A stretch of 43,908 bases of DNA from an uncultured Bacteroidales bacterium (GTDB lineage: Bacteria; Bacteroidota; Bacteroidia; Bacteroidales; FEN-979): the NCBI GenBank assembly GCA_903837605.1, contig CAILVF010000090.1:1-43908 (forward strand), given 5' to 3'. This document shows, piece after piece, positions 25,485 through 34,300 of the stretch. Position 1 is the first letter of the stretch, and every line of letters starts with the position of its first letter. The translations under genes were made by a program, and so were the position numbers. A model generated the notes under the pieces. The model ran no database searches, had not been told where the DNA came from, and was given only the letters and a program-made list of their open reading frames with translations.

Positions 25485-27602
25485 CTAATAGAACCTCAGC
25501 CTGGAATCAGTGATTTTAGAAGTTTTCTGAAGGGCAGGATATATGGCGTTGGCAGCACGCTGCTCAAAAAGTGATTTCTGCAGCTGCATTTCAGAAGAAT
25601 AGTCATCTTTTTTAGGGGCATCGTTTATACCGTCAATGATAGCGGCATAAGATCCTGAGCGGCCTTTAAGCGGGCCCAGAAGTTTTGCAAAGGGAGAAGT
25701 AAAGAGTGTACCCACAACATCGGCATCACGTGCAATCGAGGCGCGGTTCAAACCACTAAAACTGATTACAGCAGTATCAACTTTGGTCTTCATTTGCGCT
25801 GCAATGGCATACAGGTCTTTTGTGTTTTCCATGACCTTCGTAAGCTTATCTGCTCCCATATTCACTTTCTTGTAGCCTCTGACCGATGGCTCGATCCTGG
25901 TCTTTATATTTTCCAGTGGGATAGCTCCTTTTGGGGTTGCTGATTTAAGTAAGGCTACCATATATTTACCCTGGAGGTCAAACACAGGAGAGATGTCTCC
26001 AACCTTGGTATTCTCAGAGAATGCCCAGCGTACCACTTCTCTTCCATTTGGCAGGCCCATGACCGTGTTATCGGTTTCCTTCATATTAGGAGCTTCGCGT
26101 TTCGAAAGGCCCAGTTTGGATGATGCTTTGTCAAAAGCATCAGATGTCCTGTACTGGCCTGCAAATGCGCTTGCCCTGGTATAAGTATCCTGGTATGTCT
26201 GGTTACTTGGCTCTATGTTCCTTGCCACAACGGCAACCCTCATCTTCTTAACAGGTTTTGATTTCTCATCAAGCCTGAAAATGGCATAACCAATCCTGGT
26301 TTCGAGAACCTTGATTTCTTTGGGTTTCATTTTCAATCCTGCATCATAAAATAATGCATAACCGGCATTCCCGTCAACAATTGCTTTTAGTTCACCCCCG
26401 TCTTCCTTTGCTGAGCTGAAATCGGAAACATTTCTTGCAAAGCTGGCGAGCATTTCGGGTTTTTTCTTCAGAATATCCATGAGGCTGTCGGCCTTGGCCT
26501 TTGCCTGGTCCTTGGTCCGCTTGATCGCTTCATTGCCAGGGGTTGAGAAGGCAACCAGGCATTGCATGCCTTTCATGGTATCGGGACGATCCTGTATATC
26601 CATGAGCTTGGCCATCAGCCAAACATTATTCTGTTCAAATGGTTCAACAAGTGTTCCCACTTTGGAATTGTAAAGCAGTGAATCAAGACGGCCCGGAAGA
26701 ACTCCCTTTTTTACAAAACCGGTATCATATTTTTTATCCGAATTGGCATTCATGAAAATGATGGGATCGGGCGAAGCCAGGAAGTCTTTATATAATGAGA
26801 CCACGTCTTCGGATGTCTTTTTACGGTCGGTCTGGCTGGGGAGAACGTCAAATGTAATGAAGTCAAGATCGCGGTAAGCTTCTTCCTGATAAAAGAACCC
26901 AATGTTTTTATTGTAAAATTCCTGGTAATCGGCATCTGTAATTTTTACCGTGCTGTCGGGGATCTCCATGGGATTCGGAGAAACGAACCTGAGCTTCATG
27001 CTGCGGTTTTTATTGATATAATCCTGCTTAATGAAAGCTTTAGGGAGATAAAAGGATTTTGATACCAGGTTGGTGAATTTAGATTCCTGGCGGTCGTCCT
27101 TAATGGCTTTTTCAAAAGCCAGCCATTGTTTCCTGGCTTTTGGTTCCATCTGGTCAAGCTGTTTCAGGTAGTTCAATACGATAGCAGGATCGTAAACCCC
27201 GGTTTTAGGATCTTTGAAATACTGGAGAATATACCTGTGAGGTTGTTTCCCCTGTACCTGGTCAAAAAGTTCTTCAGGCGACACAACAAGACCGATCTCG
27301 TCATATTCCTTGCCCATGATAGTTTCTTTGATCAGGTTATCATAAACGCCCTGACGGATCTGAAAAGCTTCCTGGTCGGTAATCTTTTCATTACCCCGGT
27401 TTTCTTTTTGCATATCCAGGGATTCTTCAACTTTTGCGGAAAAATCGGTATAAGGAATCTCTTCACCGTTAACCACGGCAATGTCGTTAGTGCCTTTTGC
27501 TCTTCTCTTTCCGAAATCACCAATTACAAAAGCAGCAATGGCCACACCTACAATGATAACCGCAAGGCCTGATTGCTTTCTGATAGTTCCAATAATCGCC
27601 AT
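25485..27602 (-). CDS. SurA/PpiD-like peptidyl-prolyl isomerase, membrane-anchored
   Basis: This is a 705-residue periplasmic folding factor anchored in the inner membrane by one N-terminal segment (about residues 12-30, GLAVIIVGVAIAAFVIGDFG). A SurA_N-like helical domain follows (about 35-210), then a parvulin-type region (about 340-460, with FARNVSDFSSAKEDGGEL as the recognisable part) and a long C-terminal helical/parvulin-like portion. The architecture matches PpiD. It probably assists folding of outer-membrane proteins, in keeping with lptC and a barrel gene upstream. A good promoter lies at 27626-27656, and the terminator at 25416-25447 follows. Confidence 0.9.
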   Translation of the reverse strand: MAIIGTIRKQSGLAVIIVGVAIAAFVIGDFGKRRAKGTNDIAVVNGEEIPYTDFSAKVEESLDMQKENRGNEKITDQEAFQIRQGVYDNLIKETIMGKEYDEIGLVVSPEELFDQVQGKQPHRYILQYFKDPKTGVYDPAIVLNYLKQLDQMEPKARKQWLAFEKAIKDDRQESKFTNLVSKSFYLPKAFIKQDYINKNRSMKLRFVSPNPMEIPDSTVKITDADYQEFYNKNIGFFYQEEAYRDLDFITFDVLPSQTDRKKTSEDVVSLYKDFLASPDPIIFMNANSDKKYDTGFVKKGVLPGRLDSLLYNSKVGTLVEPFEQNNVWLMAKLMDIQDRPDTMKGMQCLVAFSTPGNEAIKRTKDQAKAKADSLMDILKKKPEMLASFARNVSDFSSAKEDGGELKAIVDGNAGYALFYDAGLKMKPKEIKVLETRIGYAIFRLDEKSKPVKKMRVAVVARNIEPSNQTYQDTYTRASAFAGQYRTSDAFDKASSKLGLSKREAPNMKETDNTVMGLPNGREVVRWAFSENTKVGDISPVFDLQGKYMVALLKSATPKGAIPLENIKTRIEPSVRGYKKVNMGADKLTKVMENTKDLYAIAAQMKTKVDTAVISFSGLNRASIARDADVVGTLFTSPFAKLLGPLKGRSGSYAAIIDGINDAPKKDDYSSEMQLQKSLFEQRAANAIYPALQKTSKITDSRLRFY

Positions 27603-27625
27603 TATTCTTAGTTTTAAAAGGAGTG

Positions 27626-27656
27626 CAAAGGTAGGAATTATTTGGAAAACAGCAAA
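27626..27656 (-). promoter_or_regulatory. Promoter of the SurA/PpiD-like gene
   Basis: On the minus strand TTTG (27656-27653), a 19-bp spacer and TACCTTTG (27633-27626) match the Bacteroidota promoter at every consensus position. It lies 24 bp upstream of the ATG at 27602. Confidence 0.65.
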
Positions 27657-27659
27657 GAG

Positions 27660-27799
27660 AATTACGATTTACGTTCTGCAAAGCCGAAATGAGCACCAAT
27701 AAAATTAACAATATTGCGAATAATTACGGTTTACGATTTATAGCTTGCAATAAACGAAAAATTACAGATCGTAATTCGTCATTTGTAAATCGTAAATCC
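27660..27799. repeat. 7-bp ATTTACG array with inverted partner
   Basis: Seven-base words of the type ATTTACG occur at 27660-27673 (AATTACG, ATTTACG) and 27722-27742 (AATTACG, GTTTACG, ATTTATA). Reverse-sense words run without a break at 27770-27797 (CGTAATT, CGTCATT, TGTAAAT, CGTAAAT). TTTACGATTTA (27730-27740) and TAAATCGTAAA (27786-27796) are a perfect 11-bp inverted repeat. The array ends directly at the lptC stop codon (27800-27802) and fills the gap to the PPIase promoter. It shares its word with the array at 30384. Confidence 0.8.
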
Positions 27800-28378
27800 T
27801 CAGACCGAGTCTTTCTTCACCATCATCTGCCCGGTAGGGTTTTTGAAATTGTAACGGGTGAAGGTCTCATCCGATTCAAGGTCATTGCCGTAAAGAACTT
27901 TCCCGGGGGTGATGATTTTTATAGGATCATTATTATAAATACGGTGGTTACGTTCATCCCAAACCAGGTGCTCAGTATTGAGTTGTTCGTTCTTCAACTC
28001 GTTCCTTACTATAACATTTCCCCTTCCCTCCATATACCCTTTGAAATCAAACCTGATCCCGTACAGAGCTGATAAGGTTGATTTAACCCGCATGATAGAA
28101 TCATACATGATAATTTTAACACCCCTTGGGAAGTCCATCCTGGGATTTTTGCCCCCGTATTGATTCAGCAGAGGTGCAGTTAGCCTGGCCTGAACTTTGC
28201 CTGAATCGCTGAACAGGATCTCAACATTGACCGCCGACATAGACGGGTCTTCCGAGCTGTGAAGTTTGATTGAAGCAGCTTCTTTTTCTTTGGTACAGGC
28301 TGAAAAGAGTAACAGAATCACCTGCAGAATAGCCAGAAGCCTGATAAGCCGTGGAGGATCAACTGTTTTCACAGTCAT
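27800..28378 (-). CDS. lptC: LPS export periplasmic protein LptC (lipoprotein form)
   Basis: LptC is the inner-membrane-attached bridge component of the Lpt lipopolysaccharide export machine. The 192 residues have a signal-like head ending in LLLFSACTK, a lipobox in place of the transmembrane anchor of E. coli LptC. The body has beta-jellyroll segments typical of LptC (MDFPRGVKIIMYDS, YGIRFDFKGYMEGRGNVIVR). Its ATG overlaps the stop of the upstream barrel gene by one base (TAATG), so the genes are translationally linked. The order coaX-barrel-lptC is common in Bacteroidota. An ATTTACG array abuts its stop. Confidence 0.9.
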   Translation of the reverse strand: MTVKTVDPPRLIRLLAILQVILLLFSACTKEKEAASIKLHSSEDPSMSAVNVEILFSDSGKVQARLTAPLLNQYGGKNPRMDFPRGVKIIMYDSIMRVKSTLSALYGIRFDFKGYMEGRGNVIVRNELKNEQLNTEHLVWDERNHRIYNNDPIKIITPGKVLYGNDLESDETFTRYNFKNPTGQMMVKKDSV

Positions 28379-29652
28379 TAGAAATACTTTCGTTTATGGA
28401 ACCAGCGTTCATAAATTGAGAAACCAAGAACGAACTTAAAGTAAGTTTCCTTGATAAGGTCACCCTGGACAGTACCCCGGGACCCAAATTGTCCGCCTAT
28501 ATTCATCATTGTCTTCATCCCGCGCAAAGGGAGTCCGAAGCCGATAGAGATGCCATATTCATTAAGCTGGCGCCCCCTGAGCTGTAAGTAAGTACGGTCA
28601 AAATAAAAGCCAAGCCGGTATCTTATCCTGGAAAAATAACTGCTGTAGTTGTCGGCATTCGGGATGAACTCACCGCCAACCGATATTTTATAGCTGTTTG
28701 CAAGGGAATCGTTCAACCCAAAAGCCCTGAAGGACTTCCAGTTCTGATAACGGTAATCGACTGTGACCAGGAAGTTGTCCGTCTTCTGAAATGTGAGGCC
28801 GCCGCCGGCCATCCAAGGCAGAAGTATCGCCCCTTTGTAGGAATCCAGAATAGAAATTGTGTCTTTTGGATATTCAACCCCGCTTGAGCTGATGAGGAAT
28901 GTGTTTGCGATTCCGCTGGCATGAGAGGTAATGCTGGTGGTGGGAGCGAAGACTGCCCCGACAATGACCGACATTTCCCTTTTCAGCCTGATCCTGTACT
29001 GAGCTCCGAAACTGTAGTAAAAATCCCCGACATTGATATAAGCATCGGTTTTATAGTTCATGGTATGAAGGGAATCGTAAAATAACACAGTTGCTTCCCT
29101 TGTCATGTTCCCGAAGAGGTAGGAGACATTCACGCCTACCGACAGGTCCTTCGTAACATTAAATGCGTTTCCCCAGAAAAAACGGTTCACACCGCCAGAA
29201 CCGGTGTAAAGCCTGAGAATGGTCCCGGCAGTCTTACTTTCTTCAGGACTGATAACATTGTACCCGACATCACTGAAAGGGACAAGCCCGAGAGCTGTTT
29301 TCCACCATTTGGTCACGGGGATCCCGAAGGTAAGATAGCCAAGGGAAGCATAGGAGCGGGAAGTACTTTGAAGCCTCGAAGTAAGCTTCACCGACTCGGA
29401 AGTGAACCCCCCTTCAAAAACAAACGAAAGGGAATCGAAAGCCGTATAGGACGCAGGGTTTGTATAATTTATATGAGTTGAACTGCGAAGGGCGATGCCG
29501 GTTTGGCCAAGTGAGAAATTCCAGGCATTGTTGTTCCCGCTCAGATCGCCGATACCGAACCTTGAATATGGGGAGGCAATCCGGATCTGGGCATACGAAC
29601 CTGAATACATACAAAGAATGAACAATGGAAGCAGCAGGTATTTTTTAGTCAT
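28378..29652 (-). CDS. Outer-membrane beta-barrel protein of the coaX-lptC neighbourhood
   Basis: This protein of 424 residues from Met at 29652 has signal peptide MTKKYLLLPLFILCMYSGSYAQ. The mature part starts IRIASPYSRFGIGDLSG and is rich in alternating strands and aromatics, as in FadL/OmpP1-like barrels. The function is not known. Counterparts sit between coaX and lptC in many Bacteroidota, which suggests a general envelope role. A longer start at 29664 is possible; from 29652 the overlap with coaX is 8 bp. The gene overlaps lptC by one base. Confidence 0.82.
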   Translation of the reverse strand: MTKKYLLLPLFILCMYSGSYAQIRIASPYSRFGIGDLSGNNNAWNFSLGQTGIALRSSTHINYTNPASYTAFDSLSFVFEGGFTSESVKLTSRLQSTSRSYASLGYLTFGIPVTKWWKTALGLVPFSDVGYNVISPEESKTAGTILRLYTGSGGVNRFFWGNAFNVTKDLSVGVNVSYLFGNMTREATVLFYDSLHTMNYKTDAYINVGDFYYSFGAQYRIRLKREMSVIVGAVFAPTTSITSHASGIANTFLISSSGVEYPKDTISILDSYKGAILLPWMAGGGLTFQKTDNFLVTVDYRYQNWKSFRAFGLNDSLANSYKISVGGEFIPNADNYSSYFSRIRYRLGFYFDRTYLQLRGRQLNEYGISIGFGLPLRGMKTMMNIGGQFGSRGTVQGDLIKETYFKFVLGFSIYERWFHKRKYF

Positions 29653-30379
29653 TCGTTCCGGCATTCAGTTCAAGTATTTGATATAAGCCTTCTATTACTA
29701 TATTTGGGACTGCAAAGGTCTTACTTTTTAACCGCTTATCAAAATAATTAAGATCACCTCCGCTAAGGATCACCTTTAACTTCCTGTTTTTCTGAAGATA
29801 TTGGCAGATTATCCCATCCAATTCGGCCAGTGTACCGTTGATCACACCCGATAAAATGGATTCATTTGTTGTGGTCCCTGTAAGATCGGCACTTTTCTTA
29901 CCTGATATCAACGGTAATTTGCCGGTAAAAGTATTCAGGGCCCTGAATCTCATCTGAATTCCCGGGGAAATACTTCCGCCCAGGTATTCTCCGTGGGAAT
30001 TAACGAAATCACAGGTGATACATGATCCGGCATTGATGACCAGGACCGGGTCTTCCGGAAAGCGGAGGTGCCCGGCAACAGCTGCGGCCAGCCTGTCTTT
30101 ACCAAGAGTTCCAGGAGTTTTATATAAGTTCCTGACAGGCAGGGGTGTGTGCTCGTCAAGCTCAAGAAGGCCGAATCTCTTTTCCAGGAATTTTTTTACT
30201 GAAGGCGGATAAAAGATTACCGATGAAAGGATGCAATGTGTGATCTGCGGATAATCCTGTACCAGGGATCTGACCGCCGGTAGCGTGATCTCAGGCAGTA
30301 TCCTGATATCTTTCAGCCTGCCCTTGCTGAAAACGGCGAGTTTTTTATTTGTATTTCCAAGATCAATGATAAGATACAT
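29645..30379 (-). CDS. coaX: Type III pantothenate kinase
   Basis: CoaX catalyses the first step of coenzyme A synthesis, ATP-dependent phosphorylation of pantothenate, in the cytoplasm. The 244 residues carry the phosphate-binding start IDLGNTNKKLAVF (with Asp and Asn-Thr), PGTLGKDRLAAAVAG, NAGSCITCDFV and GGSISPGIQMR, the ordered motifs of the family. It heads the coaX-barrel-lptC run. A TACCTTTG element on the minus strand at 30500-30493 would leave the ATTTACG array (30384-30487) in its leader RNA. Confidence 0.95.
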   Translation of the reverse strand: MYLIIDLGNTNKKLAVFSKGRLKDIRILPEITLPAVRSLVQDYPQITHCILSSVIFYPPSVKKFLEKRFGLLELDEHTPLPVRNLYKTPGTLGKDRLAAAVAGHLRFPEDPVLVINAGSCITCDFVNSHGEYLGGSISPGIQMRFRALNTFTGKLPLISGKKSADLTGTTTNESILSGVINGTLAELDGIICQYLQKNRKLKVILSGGDLNYFDKRLKSKTFAVPNIVIEGLYQILELNAGTND

Positions 30380-30383
30380 TTCA

Positions 30384-30487
30384 ATTTACGATTTACGATT
30401 TACGAATTACGAATTCATTTACGATTCAGGAAGGAACAATAATAAATCGTTCTTCTTCAATCGGACATCAAATCGTAAATTGTAAAT
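30384..30487. repeat. 7-bp ATTTACG array with inverted partner in the coaX leader
   Basis: Four consecutive 7-bp units run 30384-30411 (ATTTACG three times, AATTACG once), with another ATTTACG at 30417-30423. At 30474-30487 follow the reverse-sense CGTAAAT and TGTAAAT. CAATTTACGATTT (30382-30394) and AAATCGTAAATTG (30470-30482) form a perfect 13-bp inverted repeat with a loop of about 75 bases. It lies just upstream of the coaX ATG, so it may be transcribed as a hairpin in the 5' leader. It uses the same word as the array at 27660. Confidence 0.85.
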
Positions 30488-30492
30488 CCTTA

Positions 30493-30500
30493 CAAAGGTA
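30493..30500 (-). promoter_or_regulatory. Putative -7 box for coaX
   Basis: TACCTTTG on the minus strand fits TAnnTTTG and lies about 115 bp upstream of the coaX ATG. No -33 TTG is seen on that strand. It is back-to-back with the tRNA promoter. Confidence 0.35.
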
Positions 30501-30530
30501 TTGGAAATTTAAAAAATCTTCCTATTTTTG
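30501..30530 (+). promoter_or_regulatory. Promoter of tRNA-Phe
   Basis: TTG at 30501-30503, a 19-bp spacer and TATTTTTG at 30523-30530 match the Bacteroidota consensus. The mature tRNA begins 27 bp downstream. Confidence 0.6.
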
Positions 30531-30556
30531 CACTCCCATTCTCAAAATAGGGAGAT

Positions 30557-30629
<73 letters not shown>

Positions 30630-30644
30630 CTGCCAAATCACCCT

Positions 30645-30681
30645 AAAGCCCTGATTCAGAAATGTTTCGGGGCTTTTTTAT
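30645..30681 (+). terminator. Rho-independent terminator of tRNA-Phe
   Basis: AAAGCCCTGA (30645-30654) pairs with TCGGGGCTTT (30667-30676; one G-U), and the run of T continues to 30679. It begins 16 bp after the tRNA end. Confidence 0.8.
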
Positions 30682-30717
30682 GCCAGGTTGGCGACATCTG
30701 ATATTGTGTGTTGTATT

Positions 30718-31359
30718 TTAGTCCTTTGTTTTGATCCTGGCTGAAGCTGGTTTCATATTGCCGAAGCTTGCATAAATCCCGAACATGGCTGCATACCTTC
30801 CGTAAACCCAGTCCCAAAGGCTGGAGTGAAAAACCGTGAGGATATTATTTTTAAGGAATGAAAACTCCACTCTCGGTCCTGCTGCATACATCTGGTAGTA
30901 CCGGATGAATTCTCCACCGAATTTCCACGAATGAAATTCATAAAAACCCATAGCATCCCAGCGATACCGTTTCCCGCCGAATTCAAATGCACCGAAAAAA
31001 GAAAAGGGCTTCTTGTATAATCCTATAATCGGTGAAACCCGCCAGAGCTCTGTCTCATTTGACTGGTACCCTCCCAGAAACCCGATCATTATCCCTTTGA
31101 CAATGGTATAACTAATGCCAACCAGCCCTTCTCCCCAGCTGTTTTGCGGATATGCCGTCACATAAAAATAACTTGTAATCCCAATGTGCTCATTTACCTG
31201 GTAATTTGTGTACAATGTTACGATCGGCATCAGGTTCCCATTGTACAATACATCGTACTGGTTGATTTTAAAAAGGGTCTGGCCACTCACCCCTGAAGGG
31301 AAAAAGTACAACCAGAGAATGATAAACCCGCTTATCCTGAAAATATTTCTTCTAATCAT
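30718..31359 (-). CDS. Small outer-membrane beta-barrel-like protein
   Basis: This is an unrecognised 213-residue protein. It has a signal peptide (FIILWLYFFPSGVSGQ, cleavage near residue 26) and then strongly amphipathic strands with many Tyr, Phe and Trp (IGITSYFYVTAYPQNSWGEG, YYQMYAAGPRVEFSF), as in an 8- to 10-strand barrel. It is the last gene of the minus-strand run that begins with the WD40 protein, 19 bp after the giant sensor kinase. The pairing with the kinase suggests a role in the same envelope process, but that is inference. Confidence 0.7.
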   Translation of the reverse strand: MIRRNIFRISGFIILWLYFFPSGVSGQTLFKINQYDVLYNGNLMPIVTLYTNYQVNEHIGITSYFYVTAYPQNSWGEGLVGISYTIVKGIMIGFLGGYQSNETELWRVSPIIGLYKKPFSFFGAFEFGGKRYRWDAMGFYEFHSWKFGGEFIRYYQMYAAGPRVEFSFLKNNILTVFHSSLWDWVYGRYAAMFGIYASFGNMKPASARIKTKD

Positions 31360-31378
31360 CTTAATTAATCTGCCCCGC

Positions 31379-34300
31379 TTATCTCTGTTCAGGTATAGTC
31401 ATAATGAATTCCGTAAATTCACCTTCTTTGGACTGAACCTCAAGTTTCCCCTTGTGAACCTGTGTAATGATATCATAACTCATTGAAAGTCCAAGCCCCG
31501 TTCCTTTTCCGGTAGGTTTAGTAGTAAAGAACGGATTGAATATTTTATCGATCACATGCTGCGGAATACCCGTGCCGTTATCACGGATACGGATTTCGAT
31601 CTTGTCGCCTATTTTACGCGTGCTTGTGACTACTTCTGGGGCAAATCCCTCAATTCCTTTCTTTGCTTTTTCATCCACCGCATAACAGGAGTTATTTACA
31701 ATATTGAGTATTACCCTGCTTAACTCCTGAGGAATAATACTTGCTTTCGTAACATTCGGATCGAGGTTTGTTTTGAGCGCTGTGTTAAAACTCTTGTCTT
31801 TTGCGCGCATCCCATGATAAGCCAGGTTCACATATTCGGTCACCAGGTTGTTGATTTCAACATTCTCGAATTCTCCTGATTTGCCGCGGGAGTGTTGCAG
31901 CATTCCTTTCACAATGCTGGCGGCGCGTTTTCCATGATCGTGGATCTTTTCAACATTTCCCTTTATCATCTCCACAACCTCTTCCATATCTGCGACACGG
32001 TTGGCAGGGATTTTATCCCTGATCTCATCAATATACCCTTTTAGTTCAACAGCAAGATCGGCCGAAAGAGTGGAAAAATTAGTGACAAAATTCAGGGGGT
32101 TCTGGATCTCATGTGCAATGCCTGCCGTGAGTTCCCCCAGGGAGGCCAGTTTTTGCGATTGCACCAGCTGATCCTGAGTTTCTTTCAGATTATGTAAGGT
32201 GGATTGAAGATCCTCAAGGATCCTGGTTTTAATAAAAGCCGATATGATATGCTCTTTTGAATTTCTGACGAAACTCAGGTCTTCATGTTCAAAGGCATTA
32301 TCCCTGGTCATATTTTCAAGGATCAGGAAGGCCTCAACTTTCCGGTCCACTTTGATTACAAGGATAAGCATGGATCTAGGGATGTCATAACCGGCCAGCT
32401 CAGGCAAATCATCGTTAAGACTTCCGAAATTCTTCTTTACAAAAATATCCTCAAAAACCTCCTCGGCGTCCTTCAGATATCGTTTCTCGGCCACCTGTAA
32501 AGTGAGCTGAACATTCTGAAGCTGCTTAACGTCCCATCCGAAACTGGCCCTGTATCTGAAAGAACCTGATTCCTTATCCAGGATCAGGGCGGTGGACTTT
32601 TCCACAGCCTTGATCAACTTGGTCTTTTCCAGCAGGGATTGCAGAAGATTGGAAAAATTGATTTCCGAGTTAATGGCTTTTACAACTGTGTTGATCTTTT
32701 CAAGTTCATCATTTTTACTGGCAAGCTCCTCTGACTGGTTCTCGATTTCTTCCTTCTGCTGCATAATTTCAGCAGTACGCTCGGCAATCTTTTGCTCAAG
32801 GGCTTTCTTTTCTTTCAGTAACTGCCGGTTCCTGAAAATTACGATCAGGTAGATCAGACCGCCTGCCATCAGTACATAAAATAAGTAGGCCCACCATTTA
32901 TAATACCAGGGTGACAAAATTTTAAAAGAAAAAACCGCTTCCTTACTGATTTGGTTAAAGACATTTTTTGCCCTTACATGAAAAGTAAAGTAGCCCCTTG
33001 GAAGATTTGTATAATCCTTTTGGGATTGGTCTGTCCAATCTGACCAGGTCTCTTCAAGGCCTTCAAGTTTGCACTGAAACAGTATTTCCCCCCGCGTCAT
33101 GTAAAATGGAGCTGAATATTCAAAACTCACACTATGATCATTGCTGTTGAAAATATATTCCGGGCTTGTATTATCCATTGTTTTGTCCATGTTTGTGGCG
33201 AAAGATCCGGAATTCCCTTCGAAGATCAGGGAATCGCCATGAACCAGTACTTCACGTATCAGTGCGGGACACATATCTGTAATGGAAGGAATGGCTCCCT
33301 GGTCATAACGGATCAGGCAATCAGGGCTTCCAAACCATGTAATTCCCGATGGTTCCGGATAAATGTTGCATATAACTGAGGAAGCTATCGGAAGAAAGGG
33401 TGTTTGAACTTTAAACAACCCTTTTCCCTTGTTCACATAATACCTGACCTGGGTTTCATCTCCCATTGTCGCCCACAATTTTCCATCTTTATCTGTTGTC
33501 AGATGCGTGAACCAGGCATGATTTTCGGCCGTATCGGAGAATGGAAATGTAAGCGGATCAAACCGCATGGTGCTATCATTAAAGGCATATAGCCCGTGAC
33601 GGGTAGCTGCTGTTAGCCTGCCCTGGATAAGATGCAGGGTATTTCCGTTTCTTTCGGGCAATCCCGATAATGTATCGAAAAAAACAAGTTTGCCGGTCTC
33701 TTGTTTATAACTGAATAATCCCATGGAAACGCAGGATCCCCAAAGGGTACCGGCAGAATCACCAAGCAGGGCGTCAACATCATCGGCAGGCCCTGGTATT
33801 CTGCTTAAACTCCGTTCTGCACCCGGGTGTTTGAGACTGAACAGCCCTTCAGTTTGCCCTATATAAATGCAGCCGGGATACTTCTCCGAAACTCCAAGGC
33901 TTACCGCAAACCCATCGGTAATACGCTTTGCAGTAGTCCTGCTTACCGTGAAGAGCCCCTGGGAAGTAGCGGCAAGGAGTTCGCTGCCAAGCGGCAGCAA
34001 TGACCAGCAGGCGGAGTAGATACCGGGAACGGCGCTGAATTTACCTGTCTCATAATCAAAATAATGCAGTCCCTGCGAGGTTGAAACGAAGAGCTGGCCT
34101 CCAAACCTGATCACCTGATTTACAGAACCGTTAAGGCCGGAATGCTCATCAAAATAGGAAAACACGGAGGGAGTTTCTATCAAAGAAATTCCATTGTTGA
34201 GTGCGGCCCAGAGCAAATGGTTTTTATCTGTAAAAAGATACTGGACAAAGTTATTGCCAAGCCCGGCATTATGGTCAATGAGCTGCCTTACAGTTCCGTC

